64,000 nucleotides of DNA from Zygnema cylindricum (GCA_037447655.1 JBBHKE010001013.1:64001-128000); one strand, 5' to 3'. Positions 1 through 20,693 are shown, counted from the first letter of the stretch. The notes: generated by a model not told the origin, from the letters alone. Made by a program: numbers and translations.

Positions 1-127
1 GACTCTCTCTAACCACTGACTTCGGAAGATTCTTCCCTTCTACCCCATTTTCCCTTTAGCTTTTCAGAGACTCATATCCTAAAAGTTGTTTTTTTTTTTT
101 CCCCGTATCCTTTACGGGCTTTGTCAG

Positions 128-810
128 GTTTGCAACGGTTGACTTACCAGGAAGAAGGATATGAGACATGGACTTGGAGGGGCCATAAGGTGAGCATAAG
201 GAAACTCTGCCTTTGTCCCTCCCTCCCTCCCTCCCTCCCTCGCTCCCTCCCCTCCCTCCCTCCCTGTGTCTCCATTTCCTGAACCATTCTATGTCATCCG
301 CACTGGAATTAGATTCCGTGCCGTTTTTTGTGCCGTTTTTATGACCGTTTTTATTGCTATTTTTATGCCGTTTTGTTTTTTGCCCTTTGAACTTAAAATA
401 GTGTTCATAACAATATTATTGTTTTTTGCCTAACCCCTAATTTTCCAAGCAGTTAAAAATCGTCGATGTCGGGGGAACTCAAATAATAATTAGTAACATT
501 AAAATAAAATCCACATTATATATTTCTTAACGCTAATAGCGATGGAGGGAGGGAGGGAGAGGGGGAGAGAGAGAGGAGGGAGGGGGGAAGGGAGGGAGGG
601 AGGGGGGGAGGGAGAGAGGGAGGTTGGGAGGGAGGGAGAGAGGGTGTAGCATCAACAAAGAGTGTTGTATGAGTATCCGTTAGGCATTTACATGGTCCAT
701 ACCAATTCTGGTGTGGAAGGGTCCCAGGTGAATTATGTGAGTGCAGGGGACAGTTCAAAGGAAGCAATCGTATTGGTTCACGGCTTTGGGGCCTCTGTCT
801 ATCACTGGAG
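128..810 (+). CDS. alpha/beta-hydrolase, two internal exons only
   Basis: Two exons of one reading frame are visible. The first (128-189) follows a CAG acceptor and ends at AAG|GTGAGC; it encodes a segment ending WTWRGHK. The second (728-810) follows CCCAG and ends at TGGAG|GTAC; it encodes VNYVSAG followed by VLVHGFGASVYHWR. Phases agree (0 between the exons). The W-W-R-G-H pattern followed by HGFGAS..HWR is typical of plant plastid-type alpha/beta-hydrolases, where HGFG forms the oxyanion-hole region. No later exon with the nucleophile elbow is visible before the copia element at 1254, so the gene is either cut off or continues with introns I cannot follow. Substrate unknown. An alternative acceptor at 650 would add about 26 residues to the second exon. 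Confidence 0.6.
215..265. repeat. (CCCT)n microsatellite
   Basis: Tandem CCCT units interrupted once by CGCT. It lies in the intron between the two hydrolase exons. Confidence 0.9.
541..645. repeat. (GGGA)n / GA-rich microsatellite
   Basis: Imperfect GGGA and GA units in the same intron as the CCCT tract, with the opposite strand bias. The two tracts could pair in the transcript. Confidence 0.9.
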
Positions 811-1055
811 GTACTCTCTCTCTCTCTCTCTTCTCTCTCTCTCCTCTCTCTCTCTCTTTCTGGCCTTTCCCTCTCCTCTCTCTCACCTCGCCCTCTCTCT
901 TTCTCTCTCTCTGGCCTCTCCCTATCTCTCTCTCCTCTCCCTCTCTCTCTCCCTCTCTCTCCCTCTCTCTCCCCCTCTCTCCCCCTCTCTCTCTCCCCGG
1001 CTCTCTCTCTCTCCCTCTCTCTCTTTTTCTCTCCCCTCTCTCTGTCCCGCATAGT
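811..1055. repeat. (CT)n low-complexity tract
   Basis: About 240 bases of nearly pure pyrimidine (CTCTCT with CCC and TTT interruptions) directly downstream of the hydrolase splice donor. Long open frames here on both strands are products of low complexity. From 1056 to 1253 I see no gene. Confidence 0.9.
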
Positions 1056-1253
1056 TCAACAATTGCGTCCTTGTAGAGTTGCTGTTGTGGTGTCTCAAAC
1101 TTTTACTAATGTCAAATTATGAAAATCTCGCTCCATTATTAATATTAGGCGATAATTATGGATCCACACTATTTGAAGTACTGCTCATTGGAATTCTCTA
1201 ACTGTGAGTTAAAGGTTTTTTTATGGGTTACAACAGTTCAGCCAGTACATTAT

Positions 1254-1558
1254 TATTAGATTAGAAGTCATGGCAGCAGAAAATAGAGTGGAAATAGGAC
1301 AGCCTGAAATATAAGTTTTTGAATTGATGATGTAGACAAAACATTACAGGCTTTAAATAGGAAAGAAAGAAAATATCCGAGAGTGACCTCTCGGGAACTA
1401 GAGTAACTTTTCTAACCCGAAGGGTCACTTGACCCTTCGCTCAAAAGGATCCGGTCAGGATTTATAAAAAGATCTTTGACCGGATTCAATTCTGATCGTA
1501 CTTGAGGTACTCAGAAAACGACAGATCAGACAGGATAGGATAAACTAGTAGACTGAGT
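1254..1558 (-). repeat. 3' LTR remnant of copia-1
   Basis: About 305 bases similar to the inner part of the LTR at 5201-5525. Similarity stops near 1558, where the pol frame takes over, so the outer part of this LTR is missing. Confidence 0.7.
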
Positions 1559-4500
1559 TTGCAGCGAGGAGGTGCTCCGGAGAGGGGTTAGAGACAAACT
1601 GACTGAGTTGACCGACGGCAAATGCCGAGTGCCAGTCATTGCATACATGAGACTGCCTACCATAGACCGATATAAATCATGGATATCTCCGTGGACAGGC
1701 CCACCGGAGTTGCTAACCAGCTTAGTGTTGGCATCTAAAGGGGTGGCAACAGAGGTGCAGCTAGTCATAGAAAATCTATCCAGAATCTCTGAGATGTATT
1801 TTTCTTGGGACAGGAAGAGGGTTTTTGCTGGCCTATCACGGCTGACAAGGATTCCAAGGCAATATTCCAATTCTCCTAAATCCGTCATTGAAAAGTAAGA
1901 ATGGAGCATATGCTTGACTAGGAGAATTTGAGTGAGAGAAGGACTAGAGAGGAGAAGGTCATCTACATAGATGATGATGATGATTAGGGTTTCGGCTTTA
2001 CCTTTGATGAAGATGCTGAAGTCATCGACCAACTTAAGAAAGCCTTCACGGAGGAGGACTGCCTCAAGGTGCTGGCTCCAAACACGAGGGGCCTGCTTGA
2101 GGCCGTATAAGGATTTTAGGAGGCGGCAGACAAGGTGGTCAGTGCCCGGGGAAATGTACCCCTCAGGTTGGCGAACGAAAATTTCCTCTTTGAGGGCGCC
2201 ATAGAGGAAGGCTGTTTGCACATCCATCTGATGGACGTGCCAGTCTTGGGAAGCGGCAATGGAGAGAAGGATGCGTATGGAGGAAAACTTGGCGACCGGG
2301 GCATATGTCTCGGTAAAGTCTAGCCCCTCTTTTTGGAGAAATCCCTTTGCCACAAAGCGAGCCTTAAACCGATCAAGGGAGCCGTCCGCCTTTGTTTTTA
2401 TCCGAAATACCCATTTTGATCCAATAACTTTGCGGCCTGGGGGAAGAGGAGTGAGTTTCCAGGTGCCGTTTTGTTGTAGGGAGGCGAATTTTGCATCGGT
2501 AGCGGCTTTCCAGGCTGCGGCATTGGGACCAGCCATGGCGACGGAGAAGGATAAGGGAACATCGGAGGTGGCAATGTGGGCAACTCCATGAGAAGTGGTA
2601 GCTGCCCGTGCTTCGATGCGAGCACTTCGACGGATGACAGTTGGCTGGACTTGGGATGGGTTAGATGGAATGACAAAGGGAGGGGCAGATGAGGAGATAG
2701 GAGAGAGGGAGTAAGGGTCAGAGATTGTTCTGACAAGGGAAAGTGGACTAGAGAAGGGGAAAGGTGCAGAGGTAGTGCGGTTGAGCAAGGGAAGGGAGGG
2801 TAAAGTGGGAGGTTGGGGGGGAAGGAGAGGAGAAAGTAAGGAAGAGGCTGGGGTTGGAGAAGGGGAGATGAGAAGAGGTGACGGAGGAGGAGGCGGAGGG
2901 TTAGAGGAGATCAGTTTAAGGACCAGTGGTTTCTCATCAAACGTGACGTCACGGCTCAAAATGACACGCCGTTCGGTGTGGAGCCAAATTCGGTAGGCTT
3001 TGGATTCGGTTGCATAGCCGACCAAATACCCGGATTTGGCACGACTGCTCCACTTGTGTTGTGGAGTAAGGTCCTTTGCCCAAGCTATACTGCCGAATAT
3101 TCGTAGATGAGAAACGTCCGGTTTTTGACCTGTCCAAGCCTCGTGAGGAGTGAGGTTTGGAAGAGCTTGGGTGGGACATAAGTTTCGGAGGTAGTTCGCT
3201 GTTGATACTGCTTCACCCCAGAACATTGGAGAGAGAAGGGCAAAATGTATCATGGACCGTCCCATGTTAACTACAGTTCGGTTATAACGTTTGGAGACGC
3301 CGTTCTGTTGAGGAGTATAAGCTGTTGTGGTTTGATGGACTATGCCGTGGAGCGAGAGAAAAGACACAAATTTTGTGGAGGTGAATTCCCCTCCATTGTC
3401 AGTTCGGAGGATTTTTATGCGGCAGTTGAGTTGATTCTCCACCTTAGATTTAAACTGTTGAAATATTGCGAATGTGTCGGATTTGCGACGTATAAGGTAC
3501 AGATGACTGTAACGAGTAGCGTCATCGATAAACGTGACAAAATATAACGCTCCATTATGACTTGGGTTGGACATTGGTCCACATAAGTCAGAGTGAATTA
3601 AGGAAAGTGGACCGTTAGATTGAGTGGTGCTTGAAGGAAAGGACGGACGTGAAAATTTTCCTTCGATGCATCCAGTGCAAAAAGGAATTTTGCGGTTCAC
3701 AAGGGAGTCCAAACCCGTGACAAGGCCCTTGGATAACTGATGAAGACTAGGACCCGCGAGGTGACCGTACCGAAGATGCCATTTGGAGAGGGTAATATGC
3801 GGGGAAGAGATGGCAACGTTGGCAGATCCAACGGGAGAAAATGAGGAAAGAATGTAGATGTCTCCAAGTTTTACTCCTGATCCAACGTTGATTTTGGTTT
3901 GATTTAGAAAGGTGACGTGGTCAGATGAGAATACAGCCGTGGTCCCTTGGTGTAAGGCTGCGCCGACCGAAAAAAGATTCTTTCGTAAGGCAGGAACAAA
4001 GAGAACGTTGGAGAGTTTAATGCTGCCAGGGTTTTGAGATTTGCCATGGGATTCCGTTTGGCCAATGTGCGTTGCTGTAAGGGCGGCATTATTGCCAAGA
4101 AGGATTGGCATCGGAGGATTTAGTGGTGCGATGGAGACGAACCAATCAGATCGCGAAGATAAATGGTGGGAAGCGCCAGAATCAACAATCCAGGTGTCGT
4201 CAGGTACGGTAGGTACGGTTGGTGGTGGGACTGACGCAATAGAATTGGAAACTGATGTCAACGCAAATCCAAAATCAGATTGCGTGAGTGGAGGCGAAGT
4301 GGTGACATCAGCCGGTGGAGGTGTTTGGACGTATACGGGAAGATTGGCGTAATGGTACGGCTGGACGAAAGAGTTTGTTGGAGGAAATTGTCCTGCCGGA
4401 ATAGTGGCCTCAGCGGAGGAGGCTTGACCTTGAAATGTTCCACGACCTCCGGTATAACCTCGTCCACCTGTACGGCCTGGTCCTCCCTGACGATCATTTT

Positions 4501-5218
4501 TTCTTTTGAGGACCGAACAGAAGTCAATAACATGATCTGTCGCCCGACAATAGCGACATGTGGTGGAAGAGGACTTTGGTGGCCTGGGATTGGTGGAAAT
4601 TGCTGCCAACGCAACGACAGGCGTGTGTTGAAATGACTGTTTCATTTCCTCATGGACCAAGCTTGCCGTTAAAGTAGGAATAGTTAATGCAGTTGGAGAG
4701 TTGTCAAGAGAGGAAATAAGGGACGAGAAAGAGTCCGGCAAACGGCCAAAGATTGTCGAGATAAGATCATCGTCGGAGATCTTGGCATTAATGCTCTTGA
4801 GCTGTCCAGCCAGAGATTTCGGATGTTGAGCATACGTCTGAATAGAATAGGTAGGAAGCTTGCGATAAGAGTTGAGTTTCTGCTTGAGGAATAATTTATT
4901 GGACTAGGACTGATTTTCGTAAACGGAGGACAAAAACGACCACGCGTCGTGAGCGGAAGTGGCGTCGCGAATGATGTCAATTTGAGATGGCTCAAGAGCG
5001 AGGACAAGCCTAGAGTGGGAGTCCTCGTTTCGAGCGAGCCATTTGGTTTTTTCGGCAGCATCTGCAGGTTCGATCTCGCTGCCACAAGTGATTGACCATA
5101 GTTTTTCGCGGCGCAAAAGATGCTCGATCTGGTATTTCCATCCATAAAAATCTGAACCATTAAATTTTGCAACGGTATTGGTGTTGCTAGGCCCATAACC
5201 TATTAAATTAGAAGTCAT
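1526..5218 (-). pseudogene. copia-1 gag-pol, one in-frame stop, no RNase H
   Basis: The frame starts at the ATG at 5218 (MTSNLIGYGPSN) and is open to 1526 except for a single TAG near 4904-4906. Domains in order: gag (FNGSDFYGWKYQIEHLL), CCHC knuckle (CRYCRATDHVIDFC), aspartic protease (DTWIVDSGASHH), pre-integrase (HLRYGHL), integrase with FIDDATRY and TDNGGEF, then reverse transcriptase with YVDDLLL. After VGSLMYAMTGTR the product loses similarity to copia and ends about 40 residues later inside the LTR region, so the RNase H domain is missing. The stop in gag could be a simple mutation or, less likely, a readthrough site. The near-intact frame suggests a fairly recent insertion. Confidence 0.85.
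5186..5200 (-). promoter_or_regulatory. copia-1 primer-binding site (initiator tRNA anticodon arm)
   Basis: On the minus strand the bases just inside the LTR read GGTTATGGGCCTAGC. The first 11 match the complement of the anticodon arm of plant initiator tRNA-Met. The site is translated as part of gag (residues GYGPS). Confidence 0.6.
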
Positions 5219-5638
5219 GATGCCAGAAAATAGAGTGGAAATAGGACAGCCTGAAATGTAAGTTTTTTGATTGAATTAATAAGAAGACAAAACAGGCTTT
5301 AAATAGGAAAGGGAAAATACTCTGAGAGGTCAGAGTGACCTCTCAGAAACTGAAAGATCTTTCCTAACTTGAAGGGTCACTTGACCCTTCACTCAAAAGT
5401 ATCCGGTCAAGATTTATAAACAGATCTTTGACCGGATTCTATTCTGACTGTACTTGAGGTACGCAGGAAAAATAGATCTGACAAGATACAAAAACAGATC
5501 TCTGACAAGACAGACTAGCAGACTGAATTACCGAAATCCTAGATACTGGAACAGTATGTAATTCTAGATTCCGGTATTCTAAAATATTACTAGTTGTCTG
5601 AATATAGAATGCTTCTTTCAAAGCCTGAACTTCCAACA
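5201..5638 (-). repeat. 5' LTR of copia-1
   Basis: 438 bases, reading TGTTGGAAG inward from 5638 on the minus strand. It is similar to 1254-1558, including the conserved block around GTCACTTGACCCTTC. Its inner edge is set by the primer site at 5186-5200. The gag ATG at 5218 therefore lies within the LTR. Confidence 0.75.
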
Positions 5639-14193
<8,555 letters not shown>

Positions 14194-14281
14194 TTTGGCG
14201 ACTAGTAGAGAAAAAAACAAAAAAAAAAAAAAATCTTTAGTAGCATAGACTACTGGGAGGTGAAGGCGACGTGGTTGCGGC

Positions 14282-14288
14282 TTTTATA
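14282..14288 (-). promoter_or_regulatory. TATA box, gene A
   Basis: TATAAAA on the minus strand, about 90 bases upstream of the ATG at 14193 and the only clear TATA motif there. Confidence 0.5.
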
Positions 14289-14856
14289 ATTGGCGGAGGT
14301 GCAGTACTTTAGAGTGACAGAAACGACAAAAGGACTTAGGAAACGGGAGGAGTCGGAAAGGTGTGGAAAATTCGGTCAGTAGAAGTAGAATACCGTACAT
14401 TACCGTACCGTACGGTTATTGCGGGGGGGGAAGCTTGTGATCGTGAGAAGCAGTGGGAGGACCGCTAGAGAATCTGAAGCCACCTGGCAGGAACTTTGAC
14501 GGTTTTTGGTTTTTGGTGATAAGGGCGAGTGTCGCTTTGGAAGGCGACAGTGGCGCTAAACACGAGATTTCAAACGACAAGATCTCATGTGACATTTAAT
14601 ACGAAGATTGTCGCATAGGGTAAGCTGCAACTTCTTTTTGTTTTTTTATGTTTTTTTATTGTTTTTTGTTTTTTTGTTTTTTTGGCTTTCTCGGTTTTGT
14701 GGTTGGGCTCCCCTCGGACCATTTGCGTCTCGTGATACGCACTTTTTGAAACTGGATTACTGAACCGATGTGCATGGAACGAATATGTTTTTTGGCTATT
14801 CATAATTCGCCGCGTCGTCAATACAAAAAGGAAAATAACCGCGGGAAATACAAAAA

Positions 14857-15905
14857 GGAAATTGGTAATCGCAGTAACAACTTTTTGGTTAGCGCAGTCA
14901 CTTGCGTCACCTTGTCAAAAATTGTACATTTTCAGTACAAATTAGTACAAGTTACGTTCCGTATGGTTTAGATTTGACGGTCAATCCGTCGAACAACTTT
15001 GACTTGCGAAATATCGTAACAACGGGTTAAAAAAGTGCAAACCTTGCGAACGTCGACCGTCATTAAAAAAAAAACAATTCAAACGGCCGGCCAAGGTTTA
15101 CGGCGACAAAACTGCAGCAACCACATGTAAATAAAAGTGTTGCGCGCAGACACTTTCTCACTTGAAGTGAGCTCCACTGTGAGAGCACATGTTGGCTTTT
15201 AACTTCGCCTCAAAATTGAAATCTAATCGTGAAGCACACATTGAACTTAGACGCAAATTAAAGGACGACGTGATACGAATAAATTAACTCGCACGAAACG
15301 AAATAAACTTTGTACACGATAAGAAAACGGACCCACGTAAAAATATCGATGAAACTAAATGAAAAATATGCGCGTCGTCACGCGCGACCAAATCAGGCCG
15401 CACTATTTACGATTCGCGATTAGAACTTAGAAAAATTTTGAGAGTGCGGTTTCATTGTGTGCCATTAATATCGTGAGTTAACATCAACTTTCAAAGAAAA
15501 AAAGTTTGTCATCGTACTAAACAATCAATACATTACAAAAGGACGCGTGGAAAGATTTGTCGAGCTAAAGAGGAATATGGAAAAGTAACCGTTCGAAACA
15601 CCGGAATGGTCCTGTAAAATAATAAGATACCGTCAGATTTGATGATCGGATGAACAATAACCGACATTTACTTCTAATAGGACCATATTGACCGTAAACG
15701 TTTTTCTTGTATATAACTTTATGTTGGTCAACGAACTTGAAAAAACAAGCGTTTGTCGGCTTCCTAATTAATAGTGTGAGATTATAAGTTTTTAGACAAG
15801 GAGTTGTTTGCACTTTCTAGTGCAATAGAAAAGGATAAAAGACTATGGTTAGATCATCGACATAGGAGCTTCAGCTCACATGTGCTAGAACGGATCCGAT
15901 TTCCA
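14857..15905. mobile_element. foldback-family DNA transposon fragment
   Basis: Begins GGAAATTGGTAATCGCAG, close to the terminal sequence of the MITE at 48092. Bases 14857-15420 are an inverted match to the right arm of the element at 16082-18467 (17880-18467). Bases 15020-15905 recur as a direct repeat at about 18468-19345. There is no transposase frame. The right end is not defined; the sequence runs into a 14-base G run at 15909. Confidence 0.65.
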
Positions 15906-16416
15906 CTGGGGGGGGGGGGGGGTTTGAAAAAAAAAAATCCGGAAAAAAAATAAAATCCGGATATTTAGCTTCTCCGTACATGGTCTTGATATATTGATTA
16001 TCGGGTACCTAAAATTTGATATATATCGACTATCGGCAATAGGTCCACGATACCCAACACTAGTAACAACATATTAAAAAAGGGGAATTGATCATGGCAG
16101 TGACTGTTTTGGTTGCGCACAGTCACTTACGTCATTTTGTCAAAAAATGTACGTTTGGAGTACATATTGGTCCAAATAAAGTACCGTTGAGTACAAATTT
16201 GACGGTCAATCGGTTGGACAACTTTGACTTTCAAAATATTGTTTCAACCGCTTAAATTTTTGCCGCACTTGTGGACGTCAACCGTCATAATAAAATTAGC
16301 AATTCACACGGTTGGCAAACCTTTACGGTAACAAAATTGTGGCAACCACATGTAAATAAAAGTGTTGTAGACAGTCACTTTTTGTCTTTACGTGAGCTCC
16401 ACGGTGAGAGCAATTA

Positions 16417-17118
16417 GAGCGTTGTTCCATTAGGCGGTCTCAGTAAACGTCAAAAATTCGTATGAAGCCATCGTTCCATTGTGTCATGTCAATAACCGAC
16501 ATTGTTTTTGCGTGGCAAAACTTGATTGGTCCACATAATAGATGAATACGATTTTGAAAATCTTCAAAGAATCTTTGACAGCAAATTGTGACCACCTATT
16601 CGTACCAGCGAAGGTAAAAAGTGACTCGCACGACGTATTGAATAAAATCTGTACGGGCGGACGAAACTTAAGATTCGTAAAAGCGTACGAAAATGTCAGA
16701 ATGGTCAATGGATGGCAACAGACGCGTGAAACAATATCCTCCGTCAGAGACTTTCTTGCAGCTTCCGGTGGCCTCGCATCCTCCCTAGCAGAAGGCACAT
16801 GTCACACGCGACGTGTACTCACCTGGTCGTCTGGTCGTCGTGGATATTTGTTCACTTTTCAACGAGGCACGATGCTATTCGTTCAGGCGCTAAGAATTGA
16901 CCTACTCCCGGTCACTTGTTGCGAAATGAAAGTGTCAGACGATGGAGTATCCGGTGATGCATCCGACGGTCCACGTTTACGCCCATAAACGTGGAGAATC
17001 AAATCCCTCATTCAGTAGGCTTGTTTTTTTGACATTTTTTTTTTTTTGGTATGACACTGTACGAAAGAGTACAGCTTTCAATAGACAACAACATTTTTTC
17101 CCTAATGGAACCTTACCC
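16417..17118. mobile_element. PIF/Harbinger-like MITE nested in the foldback element
   Basis: A 702-base insert with ends GAGCGTTGTTCCATTAGG and an inverted GGGTAAGGTTCCATTAGG, flanked by TTA on both sides (16414-16416, 17119-17121). The host's other arm (near 18120-18145) shows the uninterrupted site, reading GAGCACTTAGCCGC on the minus strand. Ends of this type with a TTA duplication fit PIF/Harbinger. A 148-codon frame inside matches nothing I recognise. Confidence 0.75.
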
Positions 17119-17208
17119 TTAGCCGCAAAATTGAAATTTAATCGTCTAAGCATTACATTGAACTTAGAACCAAATTGAATTGAAACCTCTTTAAACTAAA
17201 GTGAACTA

Positions 17209-17827
17209 CACCGCGAATCGTAATTAGAGTAATGAAAAAATTACAGTAAAAAAACAAAAAAAAACAATTAGAGTAATGAACTCTAATTTATGTGATAAAG
17301 CTTTTTCACAGAGGAAATTTACTCTAATTTATTTTACGTACTTTATATTGAGTTATGTCAGCAATAATTATCTCCGCTGAAATTATGAACACTAAATTAC
17401 GTAGACGTACAAAATCTGTCATTCCGTATAGTTTTGACGTCATTATGACGTTAGGACTATTTGTCGCGTTGAATGTCATTTAATGTTCACACTGACGACG
17501 ATGTTGTCGACGGACGAGAGTTATGCGAACGACTTTTTTATTCAATGTGATTAATTTTTAGTTTAGTGCGATTTCACGTGCGAGCGCGATTCTATTAAAT
17601 CATTATTTGTACCTTTTTACTTAATAAAGTACAATTTTGCACGGTCGGACGTCGTCCGTACACCACACTATTTAAAACGAACCTACATTATATTTTTTTA
17701 CAAAAATAAAACCTTACCTAAATTAGAAGAATGAAAAAATTATAATCATTTACTCTATTTGACGTGAAAGAGTCGAAATTTCGAGCGACCGAATTAGCGT
17801 TATTTACTCTAATTACGATTCGCGGTG
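17209..17827. mobile_element. Tc1/mariner-like MITE nested in the foldback element
   Basis: A 619-base insert with perfect inverted ends CACCGCGAATCGTAATTAGA flanked by TA on both sides (17207-17208, 17828-17829). The right arm of the host (around 18030-18070) gives the uninterrupted version: host sequence resumes with a TTGTACG-AAATATTAAAACGCAC block. A TA duplication is typical of Tc1/mariner and Stowaway elements. Confidence 0.75.
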
Positions 17828-18467
17828 TACTGTAAGTTTTGTACGGAAATATTAAAACGCACTATACGAAATTTTGTTGTCAATGTAAGAATGTTGATTC
17901 GTAGATAGTGTGGCTCGATTTCGTCGCGGGTGACGACGCGCATTTTTTTCATTTAATTTCAATTGATATTTTTACGCCGGTTCGTTTTATTATAGTGTAT
18001 AAAGTTTATTTTGTTTCGTGCGTTTTAATATTTTCGTACAAGATTTATAGTACTTTAGTTTAAAGATGTTTCGTTTCACTTTGCGTCTAAGTTCAATGTG
18101 ACGCTACACGATTAAATTTCAATTTTGCGGCTAAGTGCTCTCACCGTGGAGATCACGTAAAGACAAAAGGTGATTGTCTGCAACACTTTTATTAACATGT
18201 GGTTGTCGCAGTTTTGTTACCGTAAATGTTCGCCGGCCGTGTGAATTGCTAATTATATTATGACGGTCGACATCCGCAAGCGCGGCAAAAATTTTAAGCG
18301 GTTGAAACAATATTTTGAAAGTCAAAGTTGTCCAACCGATTGACCGTCAAATTTGTACTCAACGGGACTTTATTTGTACCAATATGTACTTCAAACGTAC
18401 ATTTTTTGACAAAATGACGTAAGTGACTGTGCACAACCAAAACAATCACTGTCATGATCGATTCCCT

Positions 18468-19345
18468 AAAAAAGTGTGAACCTTGCGAACGTCGACCGTC
18501 ATTAAAAAAAAAAAGCAATTCAAACGGTCGCCCAAGGTTTACGGCAACAAAACTGCAACAACCACGTGTAAATAAAAGTGTTGCGCGCAAACACTTTCAC
18601 ACTTTAAGTGAGCTCCACTGTGAGAGCACATGTTGGCTTTTAACTTCACCGCTAAATTGAAATCTAATCGCGAAGCACACATTGAACCTAGACGCAAATT
18701 AAAAGACGACATGATACGAATAAATTAACTCGCACGAAACGAAATAAGCTTTGTACACGATAAGAAAACGGACCCGCGTAAAAATATCGATGAAACTAAA
18801 TAAAAAAAATGCGCGTCCTCACGCGCGACCAAATCAGGCCACACTATTTACGATTCGTGATTAGAACTTAGAAATTTTTTGAGAGTGCGGTTTCATTGTG
18901 TGCCATTAATATTGTGAGTTAAGATCTACTTTCAAAGAAAATAAGTTTGTCATCGTACTACCCAATCGATACATTACAAAAGGACGCGTGGAAAGACCTG
19001 TCGAGCTAAAAAGGAATATGGAAAAGTAACCGGTCGAAACACTGGAATGGTCCTGTACAATAATAAGATACCGTCGGATTTGACGATCGGATGAACAATA
19101 ACCGACATTCACTTCTAATAGGACCATATTGGCCGTAAACCGTTTTCTTGAATTTAACTTTATGTTGGTCAACGAACATAAAAAAACAAGCGTTTGTCAG
19201 CTACTTAATTAATAGTGTGAGATTTTAAGTTTTTAGACAAGGAGTTGTTTGCACTTTCTAGTGCAATGGAAAAGGATAAAAGACTATGGTTAGATCATCA
19301 ATATAGGAGCTTCTGCTCACATGTGCTAGAACGGATCCAATTTCG
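18468..19345. repeat. direct repeat of 15020-15905
   Basis: About 870 bases, closely similar and in the same orientation as 15020-15905, beginning exactly at the right edge of the nested foldback element. It is probably the rest of a second copy of that element family. Confidence 0.85.
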
Positions 19346-20690
19346 ACAACCTTAGGACAGATCCACCAAAGAACATCTTTTATGGATGTAGATAGATTGT
19401 AGTGTCCAACGCCAAAAGGCAAGATACTCTGATGAGTGCTCTCCATCACTCTTCCCTTTTGAGGAACCTTTTTTATTACATCTTGTTTGGGATAGAAGTA
19501 GGATCGGTGCAATCAACACAAACCGTAAAAAAATATATGCACAGCGGAAGCTTAACAAAACAACGTCGTCAAAACATTATAAAAACTTTTTACACGTGAT
19601 AATATGTTTTCCTATTTGTGAAAATGGTTCTACTTTATTTAAAACACATCGCCGATGTGTTTTATGATAAGCTTGAAGATGAAGTGACAGTGGATCTAAA
19701 AAGCACAAGACGACAAATTTTAGTACATCCTAAATTCGAGGATGACACAAATTGTACTCTACAAATTTGCTATATCTTCGTACGGTTTCAACTTTAGCAG
19801 TACGGCGCTAAGTTTTAATGGAAAACGACAGAAAAAAAACCCGTACTTAGCCACATGGGGCCGCACCCTAAATTTCAGGATGACGTAAATTGTAATTCGT
19901 TATAATATGTACTGTAGTATGTACTATTATTTCGTACGGATGAATGACTTCTTCTGTGAGCCATTCATATTTTTGAAAAAAACGACAAAATTTACCGTTT
20001 TAGCACTTGGCCACATACTTTTATTGTTTGGATCCGCAGCCGTGCAAGAGAGCCTTTTGCGTCTTTAGTTAACGGCCCACGAACCGGCCAGCAACTGGGA
20101 TACGTGACGTGACCCAACCCCTTAAATCAAAATCTCGTCAGCAAGTTGTACCCTCTGACATCATCTGCTATGTCAGCCGCCTCGCAGTGGACATCGGATG
20201 CATCGGCCAGACCCTCATCCCTCGATGCGAGGCGATACTGCTTCGGGTGCCTCTAAAATGAACCAAACGACAGAAAACAAATCATGAAATTTTGTCTGCT
20301 ATCATTTTGAAAGCGGTCAAATCTACAATTGTTCCACGTACAGTCTGTCAAATATAATCATCCACTCCTCTTAAGGCGTTTTTCAGCTTTTCCTTAAATC
20401 GCTTACGTTAATGCTTCTGACAGATCTGCCGCCCTTTGTCCCTTTCGCCCGCCCGAAAATTAGGCCGCCCGCGGCTCTCACCATTGGCCCTTCACGTGCC
20501 AGCTGTCCCAACCGGTCTTTTGTCGACACGCACCACTGGCCTCTAGCTGTTTCCGAATAACCGCACGATCCGGTTTGCTGCTCACGACTCTGACGCAGTT
20601 ACGAATCTCTTTTTTTGTCCACAAAATCGATCCGCTCTCCGCACGCTTTATGCATCGTCACTCGAATTTGGCGCCACGTAGCTCCGAATC
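19346..20690. other. upstream region of gene B, no gene seen
   Basis: No coding or repeat structure recognised. Composition becomes less AT-rich towards gene B. Confidence 0.5.
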
Positions 20691-20693
20691 AAC

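Larger units (their letters stand above)
1254..5638 (-). mobile_element. Ty1/copia retrotransposon, 3'-deleted (copia-1)
   Basis: A minus-strand LTR element with its 5' LTR on the right (5201-5638), a long gag-pol frame, and a partial 3' LTR on the left (about 1254-1558). The 5' LTR begins TGTTGGAAG on the minus strand, a start common in plant copia elements. The 3' LTR lacks roughly its first 115 bases, and the pol frame lacks RNase H, so one deletion probably removed both. Flanking pentamers (ATTAT and TTTCC, plus strand) do not match, so no target duplication is seen. The 5' LTR edge at 5638 coincides with the start of a duplicated piece of subtilase gene A. Confidence 0.88.
16082..18467. 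mobile_element. foldback element with long terminal inverted repeats, doubly interrupted
   Basis: The ends read GGGGAATTGATCATGGCAGTGA on the left and its near-perfect inverse on the right (GTCATGATCGATTCCC). The outer 325 bases form clear arms. Flanks TTAAAAAA (16074-16081) and CTAAAAAA (18466-18473) resemble an 8-base target duplication. Removing the two inner insertions leaves roughly 1.06 kb, almost all arm. Long arms with 8-9 base duplications suggest a Mutator-like non-autonomous element, but no transposase is present to confirm it. Confidence 0.78.

Noticed and set aside
516-1052. Long RE/RG-rich and SLSLS-rich frames on both strands
   Set aside because: They come from GA/CT microsatellites. 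The only protein signal there is the hydrolase exon.
16542-16988. 148-codon frame inside the TTA-flanked insert
   Set aside because: No recognisable motif, present on both strands at similar length, and inside a non-autonomous element.
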